Positions 14,660 to 23,650 are shown, counted from the stretch's first letter. The stretch is 64,000 bases of DNA from an uncultured Sulfolobales archaeon (GCA_938073905.1 CALJEN010000004.1:1-64000), one strand, 5' to 3'. The notes: generated by a model not told the origin, from the sequence alone. Numbers and translations: made by a program.

Positions 14660-15494
14660 CCGCGCACCTCGACCTGTACTCTCCCTTCACCAGCCCCTTC
14701 TCCGCCTCGCTTAAGTAGACCTCTATGTCTATTGGGAGGCGCCCGCTCGACGGAGGCTTCACCTCGATGTCGTTGATGAGAACGTAGTCGTGTTTGACCA
14801 TGCTCCCGAGCTCCGAGCAGTCGGCCCTAGAGAGGAACTCCCCGAGTCTGGCAGCGAAGTCTATGCTCGCCTTGAGCTCCCTCTCCGATACGGAAGCGCC
14901 GCAGACCAGGCACGTCAGGTCCGGCATCAGTGAGTTGAAGCCGCACCTGGGGCACTCGACGGGCAGCACGGGAGTCCTCGCCCTAGTCCAGGCCACCCTC
15001 CACCTGTACCTCAGGACTCCCAGGAGGTCGTCCCTCTTCAGCTCGGCGGTCCAGCCGTAGATCCTGGGGGCCAGCTCGAGCACCGCGTCTCCTATGTTGG
15101 CAACGACGAACTCGAGCTGCTCTGCCGAAGGCTTCTCGAGCAGCTGGGAGAGCCTGGCCGCTACGACCGGGAGCACCCTCTCGGAGCTCCTCGTAAACCT
15201 CTTCGCCACGTCCTCCGCCGACTTGTAGCTGCCGGTGGACCCGTAGAGCTCGACTAGTATGTCCCTCAGAACATCGAGCCACTCTTCCCTGCTCAGCCCC
15301 AGGTAGTCTAGGCCTACTCTCGACACGATCTCGTCGATGTTCCTCTCGATCCAAGACTCGACGTCCACCTCTCTTCTGCCGGTCGTCTTCCTGCTGACCC
15401 TCTCTCGCCCACCATCGATCCGCTTCCCGGAACCCTCCTCGGGCTGCTCGGGCCTCTCTTCCTCCTTGGTAGCCCTCCTGCTCTTCCTCGGCAC
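14643..15494 (-). CDS. Unknown zinc-ribbon protein with charged N-terminus
   Basis: 283 residues. The first ~45 are low-complexity and highly charged (Arg, Lys, Glu), followed by a mostly helical middle (DEIVSRVGLDYLG, WLDVLRDILVELY, VLPVVAARLSQLL) and one zinc ribbon near residue 180 (CPRCGFNSLMPDLTCLVCG). A basic tail plus zinc ribbon suggests nucleic-acid contact, but no family is recognised. It is the first gene of a two-gene minus-strand operon with the thioredoxin-like protein, under the promoter at 15524-15533. Confidence 0.72.
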   Translation of the reverse strand: MPRKSRRATKEEERPEQPEEGSGKRIDGGRERVSRKTTGRREVDVESWIERNIDEIVSRVGLDYLGLSREEWLDVLRDILVELYGSTGSYKSAEDVAKRFTRSSERVLPVVAARLSQLLEKPSAEQLEFVVANIGDAVLELAPRIYGWTAELKRDDLLGVLRYRWRVAWTRARTPVLPVECPRCGFNSLMPDLTCLVCGASVSERELKASIDFAARLGEFLSRADCSELGSMVKHDYVLINDIEVKPPSSGRLPIDIEVYLSEAEKGLVKGEYRSRCADETAK

Positions 15495-15523
15495 AACTCT
15501 CCCGAAACCTACTGCTCCCGGAA

Positions 15524-15533
15524 AGTAATAAGG
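15524..15533 (-). promoter_or_regulatory. TATA box of the zinc-ribbon operon
   Basis: Minus-strand read cccttattac, about 30 bases before ATG 15494. Confidence 0.55.
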
Positions 15534-15604
15534 GCTACGAGTTCCCTACGCGGGGGAAACTTATAAGTCCTCGGACTAGCTCCTGGCGGAAGACCGTAGG
15601 GAGC

Positions 15605-15665
15605 CGGGGAGATGATGATCGTTGCCGAAGACGACCCGGTGAGTGAATGAACCTCCTCTGACGCG
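15605..15665 (+). ncRNA. Candidate box C/D small RNA
   Basis: In the 200-base spacer between divergent-facing ends, a box C sequence (ATGATGA, 15612-15618) is followed by a C'-like element (GTGAGTGA, 15639-15646) and a box D (CTGA, 15658-15661). The 39 bases between C and D match the usual length of archaeal C/D RNAs. A clear D' box is not visible, and the flanking stem is weak. A possible promoter (cttataag, 15560-15567) lies about 45 bases upstream. The putative D guide would be atgaacctcct; I could not assign a target. Confidence 0.35.
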
Positions 15666-15697
15666 CCCTCCCGGTGCCCGGAGTCGCCCGCGGTCTC

Positions 15698-17551
15698 TCA
15701 GAGCTTCGTCAGGTAGTTTAGCGTAGGTCTTCTGCTCAAGTAGAGAGGGGTCGCCTGGGAGACCTGGGGGTAGGAGCTGGTCTCCCTCCTGACCTCCTCT
15801 ATCAGCTCCTCCACCCTCATGACCTTCTGGGAGTTGTCCTCCCTGATCCTCACGTTGACCGTCCCCGTGCTGCGCTCCCTCTCACCGACCACCGCGCAGT
15901 AGGGGATCCACTCTATCCCGGCCTCCCTTATCTTCCTCGCTAGGCTGAGGTCTCTGTCGTCCAAGTCCGCCCTTATCCCGGCGTCCACGAGGCGCTTGAG
16001 CACGTCGTTCGCGTAGTCCAGGAACTCTCTGGATACGGGAACGACCCTCACCTGTATCGGCGCCAGCCAGGTCGGAATCGTCGGAACGCGCCCCTGCCTC
16101 TTCCTGGACACGGCCGTGTCCATGACCATGTAGATGTACCTCTCGACGGAGCCTATTATCGCGGTGTGGATTATGACCGGGCGGGCCGCGCCCCCGTCCT
16201 CGGTAGCGTACTTGATGTCGAACCTCTCGGCGTTGCCCACGTCTATCTGGAACGTGGCTATCTCGGCCGGTCTCCCCAGGGAGTCTATTATCGTGTACTC
16301 CACGTTTATCACCCAGTAGTACGTGCCGGGGGGCACCAGTGCCACGAGCGCCGGCCTCCCGTCGTTCTTGACGAACTCCACGAGCTCCCCGAAGTGGTTC
16401 CTGAAGAAGTCCTCCGTCACGTTGTAGATGGCTACGTACCTCCGCCCCAGCTTCCCCGCTTCCTCGTGTATCTTCCTCTGGACTAGCTTGCCGAGCTCGA
16501 TGGCTTCCCCGAGGTCCCTCGCGAACAGGTGGAGGTCCGGCATCGAGAACTTCCTCAGCCTGAAGCAGATCTGCAGCTCGCCCGGCTGCTCGTACCTGTA
16601 GCTGTCGGCCACCTCGAAGACCCCGAATGGCATGTCCTTGTAGCTGATGATCCAGTCCTTGACCATGGCGAACTGCTGGTGGCAGGCCGCGTACCTGAGC
16701 ACGTGCGTCCCCCTGTCCGTCTCGATCTCGTACAGCCTGTCCCCGAAGAGCTCGGCGTGCTCCCTGATCGGCCTGTGTCTCACGTTGAACATGTTGGTGC
16801 CCCCGACCCTCAGCAGGGGTATCCCGAGGGACTTCGCCACCTCCCAGGCGTACCTGGAGACCGCCTCCACCATGACCGTCGCGTGGGGGCCGTACCTCAT
16901 GTGGCCGGCGTCTGACATGGGCTCCCACTCGAACCCGAACTTGTTGCAGGCCTCCGTGACCTCCGGCTCGCCTCCCGGGAGCTCCACCCTGAAGACCTCC
17001 TTCGATATGAGGACCTTGAGCTCCTCGTCGTCGCCCCTCTCTGCGTACTCCCCCGGGTCGACCACCTCTCCGGTGGGCAGGAGCACCACGTACCTCCTCT
17101 CGACGCTCCTGGGCCTCCGGAGCTCCTCGACCCTGAACTCTCGCGATAGCTCGGAGAGCGGGTGACCGAAGCACTCGACCCTGAACTCCTTGTACCAGCC
17201 GAAGGGCGCTCTCGAGACCTCGATGCCGCGGCTCCTCAGCTCGGACTCGAGCTCCAGGAGGACGAGCCTCGACTCCTCCGGGTCGGCCAGGTTCCTGGAG
17301 AGGTGGGCGTACGGGTAGAGGACCACCGACTCGGCCCCGACCTTCAGCAGGACGCTCGCCACGTCCTCCGCAACCATCCCCGCGAGCTCGCGGAGCCTCG
17401 AGCCATCGCCCCTCTCGATAGTGGTGAACACGATCAGGGCGTTGGAGAACCTCCCCGAGGCGTTCTCGCCGCTCAGGGGCTCCGCCTCCTCTATGGCCTT
17501 CTCCAGGGCTCTGTACTCGAAGTGCCTGGCGTGTATGAGCAGAGCCCTCAT
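15698..17551 (-). CDS. thrS: Threonyl-tRNA synthetase, archaeal type
   Basis: Charges tRNA-Thr with threonine. The N-terminal ~140 residues (MRALLIHARHFEYRALEKA) are the archaeal editing domain related to D-aminoacyl-tRNA deacylase, which removes mischarged serine. The class II catalytic core follows, with AACHQQF (zinc cysteine), motif 2 VADSYRYEQPGELQICFRLRKF, and motif 3 near GRVPTIPTWLAPIQ-VRVVP; the last ~110 residues are the anticodon-binding domain. 617 residues is normal. Some crenarchaea split editing and catalysis between two proteins; here both are in one. The 557-residue ORF 15882-17555 is a shadow in another frame. Confidence 0.96.
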   Translation of the reverse strand: MRALLIHARHFEYRALEKAIEEAEPLSGENASGRFSNALIVFTTIERGDGSRLRELAGMVAEDVASVLLKVGAESVVLYPYAHLSRNLADPEESRLVLLELESELRSRGIEVSRAPFGWYKEFRVECFGHPLSELSREFRVEELRRPRSVERRYVVLLPTGEVVDPGEYAERGDDEELKVLISKEVFRVELPGGEPEVTEACNKFGFEWEPMSDAGHMRYGPHATVMVEAVSRYAWEVAKSLGIPLLRVGGTNMFNVRHRPIREHAELFGDRLYEIETDRGTHVLRYAACHQQFAMVKDWIISYKDMPFGVFEVADSYRYEQPGELQICFRLRKFSMPDLHLFARDLGEAIELGKLVQRKIHEEAGKLGRRYVAIYNVTEDFFRNHFGELVEFVKNDGRPALVALVPPGTYYWVINVEYTIIDSLGRPAEIATFQIDVGNAERFDIKYATEDGGAARPVIIHTAIIGSVERYIYMVMDTAVSRKRQGRVPTIPTWLAPIQVRVVPVSREFLDYANDVLKRLVDAGIRADLDDRDLSLARKIREAGIEWIPYCAVVGERERSTGTVNVRIREDNSQKVMRVEELIEEVRRETSSYPQVSQATPLYLSRRPTLNYLTKL

Positions 17552-17580
17552 TCACGCTCCCAGAGAGCGGGGACAGGAGA

Positions 17581-17589
17581 AATAATAGG
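17581..17589 (-). promoter_or_regulatory. TATA box of thrS
   Basis: Minus-strand cctattatt, about 30 bases before the ATG at 17551. Confidence 0.5.
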
Positions 17590-17610
17590 AGAGAGCCACC
17601 GAAGCTCCCG

Positions 17611-18846
17611 CTACGTCCTCGAGGCCACCATCCTCTCCGGGTCTAGCAGCCTGGTGCTCGCTAGGATGAGAGCCACCGAGAACGCCAGGGAGTACGCCAG
17701 GTAGCCGGCGGCTCTGAGAGGCTCCCCGAGGGCCGCTCTGACGACGGCCGACGCTATCGAGGCGTAGGGCACCGCGAGAACGAGGGACGCGGGCATCCTG
17801 AGCTCGTCTAGGTTCACGAACAGCGTCGCGAGGTAGACCACGGAGGCGAGACCTATCGCGGACGTCGAGGAGATGCTCGCCGCCCTGATGGTGGGGGACG
17901 CGAGCACGACGGGCAGAGATATGGAGAGGGACGCGAGTATGGACGCGTAGGAGCAGAGGAAGAGGACGACCAAGATCTCCGAGGGGAGGTGCGGGAGAGC
18001 GTCGGTCGGGCGGAAGAGCGCCGGGACTGCGTAGAGGAGGACGGCGCCGGCGACGCTGCTAGTGCCCCCCACGAGGCCGACCACGCTCGCTGCGAGGGAC
18101 TTCCCGAGGATGAAGGAGCTCCTGCTTATGGGCGTCGAGAGGAGCTTCTCCAGCGTCCTCCTCTCCCTCTCCCCGACCAGCGAGTCGGCTATGTAGGAGG
18201 CGGCCGGCGTGGTCACGAATGCCAGGCTGACCGCCAGCAGGCGGCCCAGCTGCAGCTTGAGCTCCTCCCGGAGCCCGGCGGGCGCTCCAGTGGGGGCCAC
18301 CACAACCCTCTTGAGAGATATGGGGCTCAGCACGGCCTCCGCACTCACGTCCTGCCCGGCCAGCTCCCCCAGGGCGAGGACTTTGGCTTCCGAGACCAGC
18401 CTCGAGACGTAGTTCAGCAAGAGCTCTACGTAGGTGGCGGCCTGGTCTGCCCTGGGCGAGCCCAGCCTCTTGACCAGCACGACCGAAGCCTGGTGCTCGA
18501 AGCTCGTGAGGTTCGCCACGAAGCCCGCGGGGACTCTGAGCACCACGTCCGCCGCCTCCGCGTCCTCCTCGGTCACCGCGAAGCCCCAGGCCTCCAGGTA
18601 CCCCCGGACGAACCGCACTACGGATTGGGAGCTGACCGTCAGGTTCCCCACGGAGCCCTCGGAGAGGTCCTCGTCCACTACGGCCACGAGCACCTCCTGG
18701 AGCCCCGGCAGGTACACGAGGGCTATGCCTAGGAGGGGGAGGGTCGCGATGGGCGTCAGCACCACGGCCAGCAGAGTCCTCCTGTCCCTGGCTATCTCCC
18801 TGAGCTCCTTCCAGAGGACTACGTAGAGGTCACGCACCTTCACCAC
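17611..18846 (-). CDS. ABC-2 type (NatB/CcmB-like) exporter permease
   Basis: Membrane part of an ABC exporter. One N-terminal helix (TLLAVVLTPIATLPLLGIALVYL) is followed by a ~170-residue extracytoplasmic domain, then five to six C-terminal helices. The segment LVGERERRTLEKLLSTPISRSSFILGK is the hallmark of the ABC-2/NatB family at the cytosolic loop. 411 residues is typical for NatB. It overlaps the ATPase gene by 17 bases. Substrate unknown; NatAB relatives export sodium, others drugs or lipids. Confidence 0.87.
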   Translation of the reverse strand: MVKVRDLYVVLWKELREIARDRRTLLAVVLTPIATLPLLGIALVYLPGLQEVLVAVVDEDLSEGSVGNLTVSSQSVVRFVRGYLEAWGFAVTEEDAEAADVVLRVPAGFVANLTSFEHQASVVLVKRLGSPRADQAATYVELLLNYVSRLVSEAKVLALGELAGQDVSAEAVLSPISLKRVVVAPTGAPAGLREELKLQLGRLLAVSLAFVTTPAASYIADSLVGERERRTLEKLLSTPISRSSFILGKSLAASVVGLVGGTSSVAGAVLLYAVPALFRPTDALPHLPSEILVVLFLCSYASILASLSISLPVVLASPTIRAASISSTSAIGLASVVYLATLFVNLDELRMPASLVLAVPYASIASAVVRAALGEPLRAAGYLAYSLAFSVALILASTRLLDPERMVASRT

Positions 18847-19582
18847 CCACGAGCTTGGCGAAAGCCTCCTCGAGGTCTTCCGCGCCGACCCCGGCCAGTA
18901 TCTCGTCCACCCTGCCGAGGGCGAGCACCCTCCCGGAGTATATGAGGGCTACCCTGTCGCACACCTTGCTCACCTCGAACATGTTGTGGGAGGAGAGCAG
19001 CACGGTCGTGCCGAGCTCTCTGGAGAACCTCCTCACCACCTCCCTGACGTACCTCGCCGAGACCACGTCGAGACCCGCGGTGGGCTCGTCGAGTATGGTG
19101 AGCCGCGGTCTGACCATCAGGGACGCGGCCACCAGAACCCTCCTCGACATCCCCTTGCTGTACGTCTCCGCCCTCCTTTTCAGGTCGCTCTCGGGGAGAC
19201 CGGCGATGGCGGTCCCGAGCTCCACGATCTCGCCGACGTCCCTGTTGCCGGCGTAAGCCATGGCGAACAGCCTCAGGTTCTCGAGACCCGTGAGCCTTGC
19301 GTAGAGGTTGGCCTCCTCGGGGAGGTAGCTGACGTGCCTCCTGACCCTGTCGACCTCCTCCGGGACTCTGTGCCCGAGCACCTCGACCTCGCCCGAGCTG
19401 GGCCTCAGGAGCCCGGCCACGATCCTAAGGAGGGTCGTCTTGCCGGCGCCGTTGGGGCCTACAACGCCGAAGACCTCTCCCGCGCGCACCTCGAGGCTCA
19501 CGCCGCGCAAGACCTCGGTCTTCCCGAAGAGCTTGCGCAGGCCCGAGACCCTGACCGCTACGTGGTCACTCAACCCCACCAC
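18830..19582 (-). CDS. ABC exporter ATP-binding subunit
   Basis: Seen: Walker A GPNGAGKTT, Q-loop region SYLPEEANLYARLTG, a degenerate signature YSKGMSRR in place of LSGGQ, Walker B LTILDEPTAGLD, and the switch histidine in LLSSHNMFEV. This pattern fits the NatA/DrrA type of exporter ATPases. 250 residues. It is between pcc1 and the permease in one minus-strand operon, overlapping both by 17 bases, so it surely serves the permease at 17611. Confidence 0.93.
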   Translation of the reverse strand: MVGLSDHVAVRVSGLRKLFGKTEVLRGVSLEVRAGEVFGVVGPNGAGKTTLLRIVAGLLRPSSGEVEVLGHRVPEEVDRVRRHVSYLPEEANLYARLTGLENLRLFAMAYAGNRDVGEIVELGTAIAGLPESDLKRRAETYSKGMSRRVLVAASLMVRPRLTILDEPTAGLDVVSARYVREVVRRFSRELGTTVLLSSHNMFEVSKVCDRVALIYSGRVLALGRVDEILAGVGAEDLEEAFAKLVGGEGA

Positions 19583-19814
19583 CAGCCCCGAGGACCTCGA
19601 GCGCCAGGTAGACCAGCTTGACGAAGGAGTTGGTCGCCGCCCTCAGGGCCGACTCGTCCTCGGCCTCTATGACCACGCCGAGGCGGTCACCCGAGAGCGT
19701 CAAGCGGACCCTGACGCTCCTCAGCGCGACCCCGCTCTCGGGGAGCAGGGCCCTCCAGACGGCAGTGGCGATCCTCTCGGAGCCGAGCCCGAAGTCCAGC
19801 TCCACCCTGTACAC
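19566..19814 (-). CDS. pcc1: KEOPS complex subunit Pcc1
   Basis: Pcc1 is the small dimerising subunit of KEOPS, which makes the t6A modification at position 37 of ANN-decoding tRNAs together with Kae1. The 82-residue alpha/beta protein has the family pattern: a first helix (RIATAVWRALLPE), two strands (VRVRLTLSGDRLGVVIEAED) and the final helix with ESALRAATNSFVKLVYLALEVL. It is the first gene in an operon with an ABC exporter, an unrelated partner by function. The promoter at 19845-19854 supports the ATG at 19814. Confidence 0.82.
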   Translation of the reverse strand: MYRVELDFGLGSERIATAVWRALLPESGVALRSVRVRLTLSGDRLGVVIEAEDESALRAATNSFVKLVYLALEVLGAGGGVE

Positions 19815-19844
19815 TCCGGCGTACCGAGACCTACTCGGAAGCAG

Positions 19845-19854
19845 GGCTTTTCAA
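19845..19854 (-). promoter_or_regulatory. TATA box of the pcc1-ABC operon
   Basis: Minus-strand cttgaaaagc, about 31 bases before the pcc1 start. Confidence 0.45.
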
Positions 19855-19920
19855 GGCGATTCGCAACGCACCGGGGTTCCCGCATCGCAATCGGAGGTGT
19901 TCAGCCGCACTTGACGGTAG

Positions 19921-20379
19921 CTAACGCACGTCCTCCAGTAGCCTCTTGACGGCCTTCATGATGTTTACGTAGCCCGTGCACCTGCAGAGGTTCCCGAGCA
20001 GAGCCCTCCTCATGGAATCCGCGTCCCTCACTCCCCGGATTATGGCAGCGTATATGGTGGTGAGGAAGCCCGGGGTGCAGTAGCCGCACTGGATCGCTCC
20101 CTCCTCGAGCATCGCGTCGACGATCCTCCTGCCCAGCTCCGTCCGCGCTACGTAGTCCGGTGTCAGGACCTCCGAGCCGCCGACCTTGGCCGCCAGCACC
20201 AGGCACGAGGTCACGGGCCTGCCGTCCAGGATCACGGTGCAGGCACCGCACTCCCCTATGCCGCAGCCGTACTTCACGCTCTTGATCTTCAGCCTGTCCC
20301 TCAGGACGTTCAGGAGGGTCTCGTGGGGCTCGACGTCCACCTCCACGACCGACCCATTCAGTCTGAAGCTGACCCTCAC
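19921..20379 (-). CDS. Molybdenum hydroxylase small [2Fe-2S] subunit (CoxS/XdhC-type)
   Basis: Small subunit of a xanthine-dehydrogenase-family enzyme. Two [2Fe-2S] clusters are visible: plant type C39, C44, C47, C59 (GCGIGECGAC) and the alpha-helical type C98, C101, C132, C134 (QCGYC, LCRC). 152 residues is normal. The track ORF 19921-20715 is read too far upstream; the true start is GTG 20379, which overlaps the stop of the medium-subunit gene as GTGA. It is the last gene of the three-gene operon. Confidence 0.93.
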   Translation of the reverse strand: MRVSFRLNGSVVEVDVEPHETLLNVLRDRLKIKSVKYGCGIGECGACTVILDGRPVTSCLVLAAKVGGSEVLTPDYVARTELGRRIVDAMLEEGAIQCGYCTPGFLTTIYAAIIRGVRDADSMRRALLGNLCRCTGYVNIMKAVKRLLEDVR

Positions 20380-21290
20380 GGCGCAGCACCTACCCGGAGG
20401 AACCTCTCGTAGGCTCTCCGCATGGCGTCTTTGACTATGGTCTTCGCCACCTCGAGCCTGTACCAGGCGGTGGACCTGACGTCGTCTATCGGAGCTATCT
20501 CCCTCGCTACGAGCTCGGGTGCTAGAGCGACGGCCTCCTCGAAGCCGGTGCCGGTGAGGGACTCCTCGGCGGCCCTCGCTCTGACCGGTGTGGGAGCCAC
20601 GGAGCCCAGCGCTATCCTCACGTCCGCCACGGTGTCCCCCTCGAGGCTGAGGAGCACGGCCGCGCTGACCTTGGCCAGGTCGAAGGATGTCCTCGCTATC
20701 TTGATGAAGCTCCACCCGGCCCTGCGCCGGTACAGCGGCACCCTTATCGAGCGGAGCACCTCTCCGCGCTCGAGCACGGTCTTCTTGGGGCCCGCGAAGA
20801 ATCTCTCCAGGGGGATCCTCCTAGACCCTCCGAGCGACACCAGCTCGACCTCAGCGTCGTAAGCGAGGAGGGGGGGTGCCGTGTCGGCGGCGGGGGAAGC
20901 GTTGCACAGGTTGCCGCCCACGGTCGCGAGGTTCCTTATCTGCCAAGACCCGAGGAGCTCCGCGGCCTCGGCTAGCAGAGGCAGGTGCCTCCCGACGACC
21001 TCGCTCTCCACGAGCTCCTGGATCGTCACGGCGCTTCCTATCTCCACGTAGCCGTCGCCGACCCCGATAGACCTCAGCTCGCCTATCCCGGTTATGTCGA
21101 TGAGGGCTCTGGGGGTCACCCGCCTGAACTTGAGGTCCACCAGGAGGTCCGTGCCACCGGCGACGACCTTCGCGCCCTCGATGGTGCTGAGGAGCACCAG
21201 GGCCTCGCGGAGGCTCTCGGGTCTGTAGTACTCGAACGTCTGCGGTATCCTGTAGGTGTTTACGAGGTTTATCGACAGCACGTCAGCCAC
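20376..21290 (-). CDS. Molybdenum hydroxylase medium FAD subunit (CoxM-like)
   Basis: FAD-binding subunit that passes electrons from the two [2Fe-2S] clusters to an acceptor. Seen: FEYYRPESLREALVLL, the FAD-pyrophosphate motif VVAGGTDLLVDLK, and ATVGGNLCNASPAADTAPPLL, then the C-terminal CO-dehydrogenase flavoprotein domain (FDLAKVSAAV, VRIALGSVAPTPVRA). 304 residues. It overlaps the large-subunit gene by 8 bases. The separate FAD subunit follows the three-gene CoxLMS-type layout, with the archaeal order large, medium, small. Confidence 0.92.
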   Translation of the reverse strand: MADVLSINLVNTYRIPQTFEYYRPESLREALVLLSTIEGAKVVAGGTDLLVDLKFRRVTPRALIDITGIGELRSIGVGDGYVEIGSAVTIQELVESEVVGRHLPLLAEAAELLGSWQIRNLATVGGNLCNASPAADTAPPLLAYDAEVELVSLGGSRRIPLERFFAGPKKTVLERGEVLRSIRVPLYRRRAGWSFIKIARTSFDLAKVSAAVLLSLEGDTVADVRIALGSVAPTPVRARAAEESLTGTGFEEAVALAPELVAREIAPIDDVRSTAWYRLEVAKTIVKDAMRRAYERFLRVGAAP

Positions 21291-23619
21291 CCCCTCTGAG
21301 GGCTCTGAGCACCTTCTCCGGAGTCATCGGGATCTCGTAGAACCTCACACCTATGGCGTTGTATATAGCGTTGGCCACTGCCGCTATCACCGGGTTGGAC
21401 GCGGACTCCCCCAGACCCTTCGCTCCGAAGGGTCCGAAGGGCTCGTAGGTTGAGGCGAAGACGACCGTGAACCTCTCGTCGTCGGGCAGGTCGAGGACCG
21501 TGGGGATCTTGTAGTCGGTCATGCTGAGCCTGTGGGCCGGCACCCCGTCCCGCAGGTACGCCACCTCGTCTCCCGTAGCCCAGCTCCACCCTATGGAGAA
21601 GCCTCCGTGGAGCTGCCCCGCCGCTAGCTCGGGGCTCACGACGGTGCCCACGTCGGCACCGGCCACGACCCTGACGGGCCTCACTATGCCCGTCTCGGTG
21701 TCCACCTCGACCTCGACGAAGTAGACGGTGAAGCTCGGCGGAGCCACGGTCGCTCTGTAGCTCACCGATGCGGATATGGAGCCCCAGTTCCTCTGCCAGG
21801 CGGTCCTCGCCACCTCGCTCAGGCTCACCCTCTTCTCGGGAGCCCCCTCGACGAATATGACGGCGTCGTTCAGCTCCCTGTCGTACTCGATCCTGAGGGC
21901 CTCGGGACTGACGGCGTCAAGTATCCTGGCTGCGTACTCGAGGACTTTCCTCTTGACCTCGGCCGCCGCCCTCCTGGCGGCCTCTCCCCCCACGAACACC
22001 CCCCTCGACGCGTGGGTGCAGACGTCGTAGACCGTGGTCGAGGTTCCGGACCACACTATCCTTATCCTGCTCGGCGGCACCTTCAGCTCCTCGGCTATAA
22101 TCTTGGCGTGAGCGTCGAGAGTCCCACCGCCGTGGTCCTGGAGCGCGGTGATGTAGTCTACAGTCCCGTCCTCGTTCAGCTTGACTATGGCTCCCGAGTA
22201 GTCTATCACGGCTCCCGAGAGCGGACCCCCGGCGCCCGATGTGTGGAAGCCCCTCCCGACCCCGATGCCCCTCCTGAACCTGCCGCTCTTGCTCCTGGGG
22301 TCTCCCCTCGTCTTCCACCCTATGAGCTCGGAGCACTTAGCCATGAGCTCCGGAACTCCGTCGCTCCTGATCACGGACCTGACGGTCGGTCCCTGCCCCC
22401 AGAAGATCTCCCCCCTGCCCCTGTAGTTCCTCAGTCTGAACTCCACCGGGTCCACCTTCAGCTCCTCGGCTATCTCGTCGACCACCGTCTCGACGGCCCA
22501 CGTGACCTCCGGTGCTCCGTAGCCGCGGATAGCGCAGGAGGGCACCTTGTTCGTGTAGACGGCCCTTCCGTAGTACCTCAGGGCCCTCCACTTGTACAGC
22601 GAGACGAACCAGCCCAGGCTGGCGCCGAGCAGGGGGTAGGCCTGCACCTGGTGAGCTCCTATGTCGACCGTGTTCTCGAGCTCCCCGAAGGTGATCTCCC
22701 CCTCCCTGGTCGCCCCGGCCCTGACCCTCATGTAGAACTCGAAGCCCACGTGGTCGTGGACCATGTCGTCCTCCCGGGTTAGGACCAGCTTCACGGGTCT
22801 CCCGGCCTTCAGGCACAGCCCCACGGCTATCAGGGTGACCAGGTTCGTGTGTATGCTCGACCCGAACCCCCCTCCCAGCGGCACCTTCCTCACGTCGATC
22901 CTGTTCATCGGTATCCCGTAGACCTGGGATATCAGGATCTTGGTGTTGTGGATTGTCTGAGTGGTGGTCCAGACGGTCAGGGAGCCGTCGGGCTCTATCT
23001 TGCAGACAGCCCCCTTGGGCTCCAGCTGCGCGTGGTACCTCCTGGAGGCGTGAAACCTCCTCTCCACGACGACGCTCGACCTCCTCTCCTCGGTCTCCAG
23101 GTCGCCCTCGGAGTACCCGTACTCGGCAGCGACGTTGTTCCTCACCTCCACCCACCGCCTCCCCCTCACTATCCTCTCGTGTATCGGTCTGGCTCCCGGC
23201 GACATGGCCTCGAACGGGTCCAGGAGAGGCTCGTAGACCTCTTCGAACTCTACCCGCAGAGCCTCGAGGGCCCTCTGAGCCGCGTCCTCCGTGGGCGCTG
23301 CCACGACCGCTATCGGCTCGCCCACGTAGCGGGGAGTCTTCGTGAGGACTCTCCAGTCCTTGAAAGTGTCCTCCTCTAAGCTGAGGAGCCTGGGGTTGAA
23401 GAGGGCGTCCGGGACTTCGTCGGGGGTCAGGACTACGGCGCCCATGGACTCGGCGAGGGAGGTGTCTATCCTCCCGACCCTGGCGAAGGCGTAGGGGCTC
23501 TTGAATATCCTGCCGTAGAGCATCCCCGGGACCTCCACGTCGAAGGTGAACTCGGCGAGACCGGCCGCCTTGACGAAGCCGTCGTGACGGGGGAACCTCT
23601 TCCCTACGAAATCGAACAC
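21283..23619 (-). CDS. Molybdenum hydroxylase large subunit, xanthine/aldehyde dehydrogenase type
   Basis: Binds the molybdopterin cytosine dinucleotide cofactor. Seen: GGGFG (near residue 247), the active-site loop CAIRGYGAPE (near 365), and the C-terminal GAKGLGESASN with the catalytic glutamate (near 733). 778 residues is the family length. The loop is not the VAYRCSFR of true aerobic CO dehydrogenase, so this enzyme should hydroxylate a purine, other N-heterocycle or aldehyde. The divergent amidohydrolase and XdhC favour a purine or similar ring, by context only. ATG 23619 has a promoter at 23651-23658. Confidence 0.92.
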   Translation of the reverse strand: MFDFVGKRFPRHDGFVKAAGLAEFTFDVEVPGMLYGRIFKSPYAFARVGRIDTSLAESMGAVVLTPDEVPDALFNPRLLSLEEDTFKDWRVLTKTPRYVGEPIAVVAAPTEDAAQRALEALRVEFEEVYEPLLDPFEAMSPGARPIHERIVRGRRWVEVRNNVAAEYGYSEGDLETEERRSSVVVERRFHASRRYHAQLEPKGAVCKIEPDGSLTVWTTTQTIHNTKILISQVYGIPMNRIDVRKVPLGGGFGSSIHTNLVTLIAVGLCLKAGRPVKLVLTREDDMVHDHVGFEFYMRVRAGATREGEITFGELENTVDIGAHQVQAYPLLGASLGWFVSLYKWRALRYYGRAVYTNKVPSCAIRGYGAPEVTWAVETVVDEIAEELKVDPVEFRLRNYRGRGEIFWGQGPTVRSVIRSDGVPELMAKCSELIGWKTRGDPRSKSGRFRRGIGVGRGFHTSGAGGPLSGAVIDYSGAIVKLNEDGTVDYITALQDHGGGTLDAHAKIIAEELKVPPSRIRIVWSGTSTTVYDVCTHASRGVFVGGEAARRAAAEVKRKVLEYAARILDAVSPEALRIEYDRELNDAVIFVEGAPEKRVSLSEVARTAWQRNWGSISASVSYRATVAPPSFTVYFVEVEVDTETGIVRPVRVVAGADVGTVVSPELAAGQLHGGFSIGWSWATGDEVAYLRDGVPAHRLSMTDYKIPTVLDLPDDERFTVVFASTYEPFGPFGAKGLGESASNPVIAAVANAIYNAIGVRFYEIPMTPEKVLRALRGGG

Positions 23620-23650
23620 CGGCCCGCCCCGGAGCCTGTGCCGTGCTGAG

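Noticed and set aside
15882-17555. 557-residue minus-strand ORF
   Set aside because: Out-of-frame shadow of thrS, rich in Arg/Gly/Pro with no family motif.
21283-23619. Aerobic carbon monoxide dehydrogenase (coxL)
   Set aside because: The VAYRCSFR active-site loop is absent; CAIRGYGAPE indicates a xanthine/aldehyde-type enzyme.
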